A DNA stretch of 64,000 nt from Streptomyces sp. XM4193 (GTDB lineage: Bacteria; Actinomycetota; Actinomycetes; Streptomycetales; Streptomycetaceae): the NCBI RefSeq assembly GCF_023072595.1, contig NZ_JALLGK010000003.1, positions 310,001-374,000 on the forward strand, in the 5' to 3' direction. The notes beneath the pieces are model-generated. The model was not told the origin of the DNA. It worked only from the letters and a program-made list of their open reading frames with translations, and did not search any database. The number at the start of each line of letters is the position of its first letter. Position 1 is the stretch's first letter. Both the position numbers and the translations under genes were made by a program. Shown in pieces: positions 16,851-24,374 of the stretch.

Positions 16851-18608
16851 ATGGCCGACGTGAGCAGCGACACCGTGCCGTCGACGCACCAGGATCAGCG
16901 GGGGGACTCCCGCACGGATCAGTCGTCCTCCTGGCAGGGCCGGCTGCGGAGCTACGGCTACCGGCCGCGTCCGCGGATGTCCACGCGCGAGCGGTTGGTG
17001 CCGCCGTTCTCCGAGCGCTCCGGTGCTTCCCCGGGGAGCTGGTCGGCGCTGGCCTCGGAGTTCCGGGGCTGGGCCTGGGGCGGGCCGCTGCTGGTCACGT
17101 TCTTCGCCGGGCTGCTGCGCTTCTGGCAGTTGGGCACGCCGAACGCGGTGATATTCGACGAGACCTACTACGCCAAGGACGCCTGGTCGCTGCTGGAGCA
17201 GGGGTACGAGGGCTCCTGGGGCGAGGACGCCAACAAGGCGATCCTCGCCGACCGGCCCAGCACACCGCTGGGCGAGGACCCGTCGTACGTCGTGCATCCG
17301 CCGGTGGGCAAGTGGCTGATCGCCGTCGGACTGCGCCTCTTCGGGCTCGAACCGTTCGGCTGGCGCTTCATGATGGCCGTGCTCGGCGTGCTGTCGGTGC
17401 TGATGGTCTGCCGCATCGGCCGCCGCCTCTTCCGGTCGACCGCGCTGGGCTGCCTGGCCGGCGGGCTGATGGCCGTCGACGGGCTGCACTTCGTGATGAG
17501 CCGGGTCGCGCTGCTGGACCTGGTGCTGATGTTCTTCGTGCTGGCCGCCTTCGGCTGTCTGCTGATCGACCGCGACCGCACCAGAGCCAGGCTTGCCGCC
17601 GCACTTCCCGCCGACCGGCCCGATGCCGCCGTGGGCCGGATGAGTCTGGGGCTGCGACCGTGGCGCATCGCCGCCGGTGTCAGCCTGGGCCTGGCGATCG
17701 GCACCAAGTGGAGCGGTCTGTACGTGCTCGCCGCCTTCGGGCTGCTCGCGCTCTTCTGGGACGTCTCCGCACGCCGTACGGCCGGGGCCGCCAGGCCGTG
17801 GCGCACGGCGCTGCGCCGCGACTCCGTCCCCGCGTTCCTCTCGCTCGTGCCGGTGGCGCTGGTGCTGTACGTCGTCGGCTGGGTCGGCTGGTTCGCGACC
17901 AGGGGCGGGTACTTCAGGGACTGGGCCGCCGGGCGGCAGGGGCAGTCGCCGAGCGAGGTGAAGCTTCCGCTGCTGGGCGAGGTCTCACTGCCGGTGGTCG
18001 ACCTGACCTGGGTGCCGGAGTCCCTGCGCAGCCTGTGGCACTACCAGGCCGAGGTCTACTCCTTCCACGTCAACCTCACCTCCGACCACAGCTACCAGTC
18101 CAGCCCGTGGAGTTGGCTGATCGTCGGACGTCCCGTCTCGTACCACTACAAATCGCGGGAGCTGGGCGAACGCGGCTGCACGGAGCAGAGCGGCTGCGCC
18201 CGTGAAGTGCTGGCGCTGGGCACCCCGGTGCTGTGGTGGCTGGGCATCGCCGCCCTGGCCTACGCCCTCTACCGGTGGGCGATGCGCCGGGACTGGCGCT
18301 CCGGCGCCCTGCTGTGCGGACTGGCCGCCGGCTATCTGCCCTGGTTCCTCTACTCGGACCGGACGATCTTCTACTTCTACGCGATCGTCTTCGTCCCGTT
18401 CCTGTGCCTGGCGGTCGCCCAACTGCTCGGTGCGATCGCCGGTCCACCGGGCAGTACGGAGTTCCGCAGAACGGTCGGACTGATCGTCGCGGGGGCGCTC
18501 GCGCTCCTGGTGGTCTGGAACTTCGTCTATTTCTGGCCCCTCTACACCGCGGGCGAGATCTCGCTGGACCAGTGGCGGGCCCGCATGTGGTTCGACACCT
18601 GGATCTGA
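16851..18608 (+). CDS. pmt: Dolichyl/polyprenyl-phosphate-mannose protein O-mannosyltransferase
   Basis: 585-residue GT39 integral membrane enzyme that transfers mannose from polyprenyl-phosphate-mannose to Ser/Thr of secreted proteins. In Streptomyces, Pmt is needed for phage phiC31 infection and glycoprotein formation. After ~70 cytoplasmic residues come about ten membrane segments. The first extracytoplasmic loop holds the catalytic acidic pair in VIFDETYYAKDAW, then VVHPPVGKWLI. The C-terminus has YFYAIVFVPFLCLAVA and GEISLDQWRARMWFDTWI. ATG 16851 is chosen; GTG 16860 is an alternative. The neighbouring penicillin-binding protein is a possible secreted partner or substrate, by position only. 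Confidence 0.93.
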   Translation: MADVSSDTVPSTHQDQRGDSRTDQSSSWQGRLRSYGYRPRPRMSTRERLVPPFSERSGASPGSWSALASEFRGWAWGGPLLVTFFAGLLRFWQLGTPNAVIFDETYYAKDAWSLLEQGYEGSWGEDANKAILADRPSTPLGEDPSYVVHPPVGKWLIAVGLRLFGLEPFGWRFMMAVLGVLSVLMVCRIGRRLFRSTALGCLAGGLMAVDGLHFVMSRVALLDLVLMFFVLAAFGCLLIDRDRTRARLAAALPADRPDAAVGRMSLGLRPWRIAAGVSLGLAIGTKWSGLYVLAAFGLLALFWDVSARRTAGAARPWRTALRRDSVPAFLSLVPVALVLYVVGWVGWFATRGGYFRDWAAGRQGQSPSEVKLPLLGEVSLPVVDLTWVPESLRSLWHYQAEVYSFHVNLTSDHSYQSSPWSWLIVGRPVSYHYKSRELGERGCTEQSGCAREVLALGTPVLWWLGIAALAYALYRWAMRRDWRSGALLCGLAAGYLPWFLYSDRTIFYFYAIVFVPFLCLAVAQLLGAIAGPPGSTEFRRTVGLIVAGALALLVVWNFVYFWPLYTAGEISLDQWRARMWFDTWI

Positions 18609-18800
18609 ACCGGCCCCGGTTCGTCCCCCAAGGAGTCCGCTCGGCCCCGACACCCCTGTGAGCAGCGGGAGTTCGGCGGCGGAGCGCGGGAGGCCGTCGA
18701 CGGCCGGGCGGGTGGCGGTGAGCGCGTTCACGGGAGTGCTCTAGGGTGCCTCGCAGGCCCCGTGGCTGTCGGGGTTGGGGTGGAGAGTCAGGAATACGTT

Positions 18801-20477
18801 ATGCGTGAAGGTCAGAGAATGGCGGTGATCGGTGCTGTCGCCGCTGCGGTGGTCGGCGCCGCGGGTTTCGGGGCGTACGCCCTCGTCGGGAGTGGGGACG
18901 ACGAGTCGTCGGACCAGTCCCGGAGCAGTGGTTCGGACGCTGGGGAGAGCAAGTCGGAGTCGGTGGAGACCGGCCCGCCCAGCACCGAGGAAGTGCGGGC
19001 CACGGCAAAGAAGTTCCTGACGGCGTGGGAGGCCGGCGACATAGCCGACGCGGCCGCGCTGACCGACGACAAGGCCGCCGCCACCAAGGCGCTGACCAGC
19101 TTCGCCAAGGACGGCAAGGTCGGCACCGTCACCACCAGCGGCAGCAGCGCGAGCGGTGGGACGGTCGCGTACTCCGTGGTCGCCGAGATCTCGCACGGCG
19201 AGCTGGCCACCACCCTCGACTACCGGACCAAGCTGAAGGTGGAGCGCGACACCTCCAGCGGCAAGGTCGTCGTCGACTGGCAACCCACCGTGCTCCACCC
19301 GGAGTTGAGGAAGGGCCAGACGCTCGTCACGGACGCCGCCGGAGACCCGCCGATCACCGCGGTCGACCGCAACGGCAAAGAGCTGACCAAGCAGGCACAC
19401 CCCGAACTCGGCGACATCCTCGACGACTTGCGCAAGCGCTACGGCGACAAGACCGACGGCACCGCCGGCGTCGAGACCCGCATCGTCACACAGCCCAAGG
19501 GCGAGAAGGGCGAGGAGAGCGAGAAGGCGAAGGACGCCAAGACGCTCAAGGTCCTCTCCAAGGGCACTCCGGGCCAGCTGAAGACCACACTGGACGCCGA
19601 TCTCCAGAAGGCCGCGATGAAGGCCCTGGACGGTCGCGCCAAGGGCTCGGCGGTCGCGATCAAGCCCAGCACCGGCGAGCTGCTGGCCATCGCCAACACC
19701 CCGGCGACCGGCTTCAACTCCGCGATACGCGGCTCGCTCGCGCCGGGCTCGACCTGGAAGATCGTGACCGCGGGCATGCTGCTGGACAAGGGCCTGGCCG
19801 AGAGCGCGGCCAAGCACCCGTGCCCGAAGTACTTCACCTACGGCGGCTGGAAGTTCCAGAACCTCGACAAGTTCGAGATAAAGGACGGCACTTTCGCCGA
19901 CAGCTTCGCCGCCTCCTGCAACACCGCGTTCATCAGCCGCGCACCCAAGCTGGAGAACGGCGACCTCGGCTCGTACGCCCGCAACACCTTCGGCCTCGGC
20001 CTCGACTGGCAGGTGGGCACCGGGACCTTCGACGGAGCCGTACCCACCCAGTCCGACGCCCAGATGGCCGCCTCGCTGATCGGCCAGGGCGCAGTGCGGA
20101 TGAACCCGATGACCATGGCCTCGGTCGCTGCCACCGTGAAGGACGGCAGCTTCAAGCAGCCGATCATCGTCTCGCCGTCGCTGGACAACCGTCAGGTGGC
20201 CAAGGCCCCGAACGGTCTGTCCGCCGGCACCGCGGGCGAGCTGCGGGCGCTGATGAAGCGCACCGCGACCAACGGCACCGCGGCCGAGGCGATGGCCTCG
20301 GTGGGCGGTGACAAGGGCGCCAAGACCGGCTCCGCCGAGGTGGACGGCCAGAAGAAGCCGAACGCCTGGTTCACCGCGTACAAGGACGACCTCGCCGTCG
20401 CGGCCGTGATCCCCAACAGCGGGCACGGCGGCAAGAACGCCGGTCCGGTGGTCGCGACCATCCTCAACGCGGGCTGA
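18801..20477 (+). CDS. Class B penicillin-binding protein (transpeptidase)
   Basis: 558-residue peptidoglycan D,D-transpeptidase. The N-terminal anchor is residues ~7-28 (MAVIGAVAAAVVGAAGFGAYAL), followed by a Ser/Asp-rich linker, an NTF2-like MecA-N-type domain (~58-170) and the transpeptidase domain from ~270. The active-site motifs are complete: STWK (S-x-x-K), SCN and KTGSAE (KTG). At 558 residues it is smaller than division FtsI. ATG 18801 has an AGGA site ~8 nt upstream, and a TAGGGT hexamer at 18742 could be a -10 element. It follows the PMT gene on the same strand after 192 bp and ends at a convergent terminator. Confidence 0.92.
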   Translation: MREGQRMAVIGAVAAAVVGAAGFGAYALVGSGDDESSDQSRSSGSDAGESKSESVETGPPSTEEVRATAKKFLTAWEAGDIADAAALTDDKAAATKALTSFAKDGKVGTVTTSGSSASGGTVAYSVVAEISHGELATTLDYRTKLKVERDTSSGKVVVDWQPTVLHPELRKGQTLVTDAAGDPPITAVDRNGKELTKQAHPELGDILDDLRKRYGDKTDGTAGVETRIVTQPKGEKGEESEKAKDAKTLKVLSKGTPGQLKTTLDADLQKAAMKALDGRAKGSAVAIKPSTGELLAIANTPATGFNSAIRGSLAPGSTWKIVTAGMLLDKGLAESAAKHPCPKYFTYGGWKFQNLDKFEIKDGTFADSFAASCNTAFISRAPKLENGDLGSYARNTFGLGLDWQVGTGTFDGAVPTQSDAQMAASLIGQGAVRMNPMTMASVAATVKDGSFKQPIIVSPSLDNRQVAKAPNGLSAGTAGELRALMKRTATNGTAAEAMASVGGDKGAKTGSAEVDGQKKPNAWFTAYKDDLAVAAVIPNSGHGGKNAGPVVATILNAG

Positions 20478-20524
20478 GGCAGCCGCCGTTCAGTCCCGCG
20501 GCCGTGCGCACGGCCACGGCGCGC

Positions 20525-20566
20525 AAGGGCCCGACGCGAGATCTCCGTGATCCGCGTCGGGCCCTT
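20525..20566. terminator. Bidirectional terminator between PBP and tam
   Basis: A 14-bp perfect stem (20525-20538 with 20553-20566), with AAGGG on the left and CCCTT on the right, and a 14-nt loop. It lies between a rightward gene ending at 20477 and a leftward gene ending at 20684. Confidence 0.8.
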
Positions 20567-20683
20567 CGCCGTGGTGCGGCGGCCCGCTCCGTCCGGCGCG
20601 GTCCCGGTCGGCGCGTGCCCGTCTGCCGCGTGCCCGTCAGCCGCGGCCCCGGTCGGCGCGTGCCGGCGTCGCCCTCGAAGTGC

Positions 20684-21505
20684 TCAGCCATCCCGTTTGC
20701 GTGCCGTCGCGAAGATCCGCCGGAAGGGGAACGTCGTCCCGTGCGGGCCCGTCGGGTACGCCTCGCGCAGCCGGTCCCGGTACTCCGCCAGGAACTCCTC
20801 GCGGGCCTCCTCGTCGCCCTCCAGCGCGGTCAGCACCGGCCGCAGCGCGGTGCCCCGAACCCAGTCCAGCACCGGGTCCCGCCCCTGGAGCAGCTGGACG
20901 TACGTGGTCTCCCAGGCCTCGGTCTCGCAGTCGAGCTCGGCGAGGCGCTGGAGGTACTCGTACGGCTCCAGGATGTGGACGTACCGTCGCCCCTGCTCGC
21001 GCAGTCGCTCGCGCCAGCGGGGGGAGTCGCACAGCTCGCCCAGCAGCGCGTGGCTGGGGGCGTTGAAGTTGCCCGGCACCTGGAAGGCCAGTACGCCGCC
21101 GGGGGAGAGCGCGTCCAGCCAGGACTTGAACGAGTCGGCGTGGCCGCGCACCCACTGGAGCGCGGCGTTGGAGACGATCAGGTCGTACGTCGTGTCCGGC
21201 TCCCAGTCGGCGATGTCGCCCCTGGCGAAGTCGAGTGTGCCGCCGCCCGGGGTGGGGCCGGCGTGTGCGGCGGCGCTGCGCAGCATCTGGGGCGAGCTGT
21301 CGAAGCCGGTGATGTGTGCGGTGGGCCAGCGTTCGGCGAGCAGCGCGGTGACGTTGCCGGGCCCGCAGCCGAGGTCGGCGATCCGTAAGGCGGCCCCCCT
21401 GCCCGCGGGCTCGGGCGTGCGGGCCAGGAGGTCGAGGAAGGGGCGGGTGCGATGACCTGAGTGGCGCAGATAGATCTGGGGGTCCCATTCGGGGGCGGTT
21501 GGCAT
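20684..21505 (-). CDS. tam: Trans-aconitate 2-methyltransferase
   Basis: 273-residue class I SAM methyltransferase that methylates trans-aconitate, an inhibitor of aconitase, and so protects the citric acid cycle. It has the N-terminal WDPQIYLRHSGHRTRPFLDLLAR, SAM motif I IADLGCGPGNVTALL, ITGFDSSPQML, and the Tam-characteristic LIVSNAALQWV and FQVPGNFNAPSH. ATG 21505 has AAGGAGG 6 nt upstream. It is divergent from a MarR-family gene across 145 bp, exactly the tam/tamR arrangement described in Streptomyces coelicolor, which strengthens the assignment. Confidence 0.93.
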   Translation of the reverse strand: MPTAPEWDPQIYLRHSGHRTRPFLDLLARTPEPAGRGAALRIADLGCGPGNVTALLAERWPTAHITGFDSSPQMLRSAAAHAGPTPGGGTLDFARGDIADWEPDTTYDLIVSNAALQWVRGHADSFKSWLDALSPGGVLAFQVPGNFNAPSHALLGELCDSPRWRERLREQGRRYVHILEPYEYLQRLAELDCETEAWETTYVQLLQGRDPVLDWVRGTALRPVLTALEGDEEAREEFLAEYRDRLREAYPTGPHGTTFPFRRIFATARKRDG

Positions 21506-21601
21506 GAGCGTCCTCCTTGCCGATGCGGGCCCGCTGCCTGTCAGGCGGGCCCCGCGGTCGAAGCCTTCCACCCGGCGGGCGGCGACATCCCTGCGTTTTT
21601 A

Positions 21602-21622
21602 TCTTGACGTGAAGAAACTTCA
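21602..21622. promoter_or_regulatory. Candidate TamR operator in tam-tamR intergenic region
   Basis: Two overlapping inverted repeats lie 28-48 bp from the tamR start: TGAAG-AAA-CTTCA (21610-21622, 5-bp arms) and TCTT-GACGTG-AAGA (21602-21615). They are the only palindromes in the most A/T-rich part of the divergent region. That MarR-family TamR binds here is inferred from S. coelicolor. Confidence 0.5.
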
Positions 21623-21650
21623 TGCCGACAGAACTACTACACTGTCCGCC

Positions 21651-22148
21651 ATGGAGGACGAGGTCGATCGACTGGTTTCAGCATGGCGTCGCGAGCGCCC
21701 CGATCTCGACGTGGAGCCCCTGGAGGTGCTCAGTCGGGTCAGCAGGCTCGCGCGTCATCTCGACCGCGCCCGCCGGATCGCCTTCGCCGAACACGGCCTG
21801 GAGTCCTGGGAGTTCGACGTGCTCACGGCGCTGCGCCGGGCCGGCGACCCGTATCAGCTCTCGCCCGGACAGCTTCTCACCCAGACCCTGGTCACCTCCG
21901 GCACCATGACCAACCGCATCGACCGGCTGGCCAAGAAGGGGCTGGTCGAGCGGTTGCCCGACCCCAGTGACCGGCGCGGGGTGCTCGTCCGGCTGAGCGC
22001 CGAGGGCCGGGACCGGGCGGACCGGGCGCTGGCCGGGCTGCTCGCCCAGGAGCGCGCCATCCTCGTCGAGCTCTCCACCGCTCAGCGTGCCGAACTCGCC
22101 GCACTGCTGAGGCAGTTGACAGCGCCGTTCGACAACACCCCGCACTGA
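21651..22148 (+). CDS. tamR: MarR-family regulator, TamR-like
   Basis: 165-residue winged-helix regulator. The N-terminal helix (DEVDRLVSAWRRERPDLDVEPL) precedes the dimer region, as in the urate-responsive MarR branch to which TamR belongs. The HTH and wing are LSPGQLLTQTLVTSGTMTNR and IDRLAKKGLVERLPDPSDRR. In S. coelicolor TamR controls tam and responds to trans-aconitate/citrate, linking oxidative stress to the citric acid cycle. Divergent placement with tam and the palindromes between them support the same role here. Start ATG 21651 is the only in-frame ATG fitting the family N-terminus. Confidence 0.88.
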   Translation: MEDEVDRLVSAWRRERPDLDVEPLEVLSRVSRLARHLDRARRIAFAEHGLESWEFDVLTALRRAGDPYQLSPGQLLTQTLVTSGTMTNRIDRLAKKGLVERLPDPSDRRGVLVRLSAEGRDRADRALAGLLAQERAILVELSTAQRAELAALLRQLTAPFDNTPH

Positions 22149-22350
22149 CGCCCCTGCCGCGGCCCACCCGCCCGGCGCACAGCCACCGGTACGGGCGTCG
22201 CTGCCGACGTGGACGCCGCCGCGAAGGCCGTCACGAAGGCAGCCGCGCCCGACGCCGCGAAGGCCGCCACGGACGCCGCCGCCGGTACGGGCCGGGCGGC
22301 CGGTACCGGCGGCGGGGTCGCTTACGGCACCCGGTGCCGGTACCGGCGCA

Positions 22351-23100
22351 TCAGACGGCTGCACGCTCCGCCGTGTCGACCGGGCTCACGCCGGCCCTGC
22401 GGGCGAGTGCCACCGCGGCCAGCGTGGAGTGCACGCCCAGCTTCCCGAGCACGTTCTGCATATGGGTGCGGACCGTGTGCGGCGAGAGGAAGAGCCGTTC
22501 GGCGACCGCCTTGCGGCCGAGCCCGCCGACCATGCAGCGCAGCACCTCGTGTTCGCGAGGGGTGAGCATCGCCACGAGTTGTTCGCTCTCGGTCCGGTGC
22601 CGGCGGGTGGTGGTCAACTCCCGCAGTACGCCGGTCAGCAGAGCGGGCGGCAGGTGGGTCTCCCCGCGCAGCACGCCGCGCAGCACCTGGAGCAGTCGGG
22701 ACAGTGAGCAGTCCTTGGCCACCCAGCCGCAGGCGCCCGCCTGGAGCGCGGCAGCGGCCTTCCCCGCGTCGTCGCGCTCGGCCAGGATGACCGTGCGCAG
22801 TTCGGGTGTGGCGGCCACCAGTGCGGCCAGTTCGGGGCGGCCCGCGCTGTCGGCGGCCGGTTCGGCGCGGGACTGTGCGCCCGGGCCGGTCGTACCGCTC
22901 AACTCCGCGTCGATCAGCAGGATGCCGAACGGTCTGCCCGCGGCGCTCGCCTGGTTCAGGCAGCGTACGGCGGCCTGTGTGCTGCCCGCTGCGGCCACTT
23001 CGACGTCCTGTTCCGCTGCGAGAGCGGCGGCCAGCGATTCGGCGAAGATTCTGTGATCGTCGACGACCAGGACTCGAATACGTTGCACGTGCACCCCCAT
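22351..23100 (-). CDS. LuxR/NarL-type response regulator (intact receiver)
   Basis: 249 residues. The receiver has the acidic pair Asp14-Asp15 (LVVDDHRIF), a plausible phosphoacceptor Asp64 (LLIDAELSG) and Lys129 (GWVAKD). An insert of ~20 residues (GTTGPGAQSRAEPAADSAG) after the phosphoacceptor is unusual. The C-terminal HTH (~178-225) is LTPREHEVLRCMVGG followed by LFLSPHTVRTHMQNVLGKLG. Start ATG 23100 is not certain; GTG codons just inside (23094, 23088) are alternatives. No histidine kinase is adjacent. A related regulator with a degenerate receiver lies 348 bp upstream on the same strand. Confidence 0.85.
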   Translation of the reverse strand: MGVHVQRIRVLVVDDHRIFAESLAAALAAEQDVEVAAAGSTQAAVRCLNQASAAGRPFGILLIDAELSGTTGPGAQSRAEPAADSAGRPELAALVAATPELRTVILAERDDAGKAAAALQAGACGWVAKDCSLSRLLQVLRGVLRGETHLPPALLTGVLRELTTTRRHRTESEQLVAMLTPREHEVLRCMVGGLGRKAVAERLFLSPHTVRTHMQNVLGKLGVHSTLAAVALARRAGVSPVDTAERAAV

Positions 23101-23448
23101 TTGTGCCGGAGATCGGATCAGGTTCGCGCGGGCGCGCCCACCGCCGGTAGTGACTGGTCGATGACGTGCGGCCACGGATGTGCACCGTGGTCGGACTTCT
23201 GTCCTGCGCATTCCCCTCTGAACGACTCCGGCCCCCACCGGCGTCGTTGAACAGCGTACGGATCGACGGCCCTTGGGGAAGGGGATTGGCAAAAGATCTG
23301 ACACGCAGTGTCGTTGCCCCAGCTATGTACTTCGCAACTGCCATCGCGTGCAGGGGTACCGCCGGTAACTTCCAACTGCCGGGTAGGTCACCGGTGTTCG
23401 GCGGGCATCGCAGGATCGTTTCGGCGAAATCCCGACACCGTCGATCCG
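23101..23448. other. 348-bp region upstream of LuxR regulator 1
   Basis: Relatively A/T-rich, especially 23280-23400. It carries an inverted repeat GACAC-GCA-GTGTC at 23300-23312, ~200 bp upstream of the regulator start, a candidate operator. No gene is supported. The length suggests the two LuxR genes are separately transcribed. Confidence 0.45.
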
Positions 23449-24159
23449 CTACGAACCCCCTGCTCCGCCGGTGTCTCCCGGGCTGCCGCCGGGGTGGCCC
23501 GCCGCCCGCTCCAGGAGCCCCGTACGGGCCGCCAGGGCCGCCGCCTCCAGGCGCGAACCGACGTCCAGTTTCATCAGAACCCGCTGCACATGCGTACGTG
23601 CGGTGCTCGGTGCGATCCGCATCCCGTCCGCGATCGCCTGGGTGTCCTCGCCCTCGGAGACGCGCAGCAGCACCTCCACTTCCCTGCGGGTGAGCAGCGC
23701 GAGCAGCCGGGAACCCTCGTCGTCCGCCTGCGGAGGAGGGTTGAGCAGCGCGTCGAACGCCTCGCTCAACAGCTGCGGGGCGACCGCCACCTCGCCCGCC
23801 CGGGCACGCAGCGCCGCCCGCTCCACGCCGTCGATGCGCTCGTCCTGCCGTACGTAGCCGCAGGCGCCCGCGGCGAACGCGGCGGCCACTCCTCGGGTGT
23901 CGGGCACCGGGCCGAGCACCACCACCGCGGTCGCGGGGCGCTCCTTGCGGATGCGCAGCACTCCCTCGAACGCCCCCGGTGCGGACGGGGTCGAGGTGCC
24001 CCACAGACAGACCTCCGGCGATCGGGCCAGGGCCAGTTCGGCCGCTCCCGGGCCCGGGGCCGCGGCTGCGACCACCCGGTGCCCCCTGAGCTTGAGGGCC
24101 GAGGCGAGGGCCTCGGCGAGCAGTCTGTGGTCGTCCACGACCATGAGTCGCACAGTCAT
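23449..24159 (-). CDS. LuxR/NarL-type regulator with degenerate receiver
   Basis: 236 residues. The receiver-like N-terminus keeps the metal-binding acidic pair Asp9-Asp10 (MVVDDHRLL), but Gly54 (PEVCLWGTSTPSAPG) sits where the phosphoacceptor Asp is expected, and GYVRQD replaces the usual GYLLKD, so the conserved Lys is missing too. It is therefore probably a pseudo-receiver not controlled by phosphorylation. The C-terminal HTH is intact (LTRREVEVLLRVSEG, then MRIAPSTARTHVQRVLMKLD). The start may be ATG 24159 or GTG 24153 (GGGGAG 8 nt upstream of the latter). It shares layout with the regulator downstream. Confidence 0.85.
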   Translation of the reverse strand: MTVRLMVVDDHRLLAEALASALKLRGHRVVAAAAPGPGAAELALARSPEVCLWGTSTPSAPGAFEGVLRIRKERPATAVVVLGPVPDTRGVAAAFAAGACGYVRQDERIDGVERAALRARAGEVAVAPQLLSEAFDALLNPPPQADDEGSRLLALLTRREVEVLLRVSEGEDTQAIADGMRIAPSTARTHVQRVLMKLDVGSRLEAAALAARTGLLERAAGHPGGSPGDTGGAGGS

Positions 24160-24312
24160 CACTCCCCCTGTTTTCGAGTTCGGTCCGGCGCCACGTCTCG
24201 CCCCCCGGCGCGATGTTCCCGTGCCGGGGAAGCTACACGCACCACTGGCCCGATGTGCTGGAACCGGACAGAAAGCGGTCGTGCGGGGCCCGCGCCCGTA
24301 TTGTTGTGGACA

Positions 24313-24360
24313 CGACGAAGCCGGGTGGTACGCGCGCTCGCGTACCACCCGGCTTCGTCG
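24313..24360. terminator. 22-bp perfect hairpin terminator of the PQQ-repeat gene
   Basis: Stem 24313-24334 pairs without mismatch with 24339-24360, loop CGCT. It begins 15 bp past the stop of the leftward gene ending at 24375. It is the longest perfect stem I found in the window. Confidence 0.85.
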
Positions 24361-24374
24361 TCCGTCCCGCGGCC

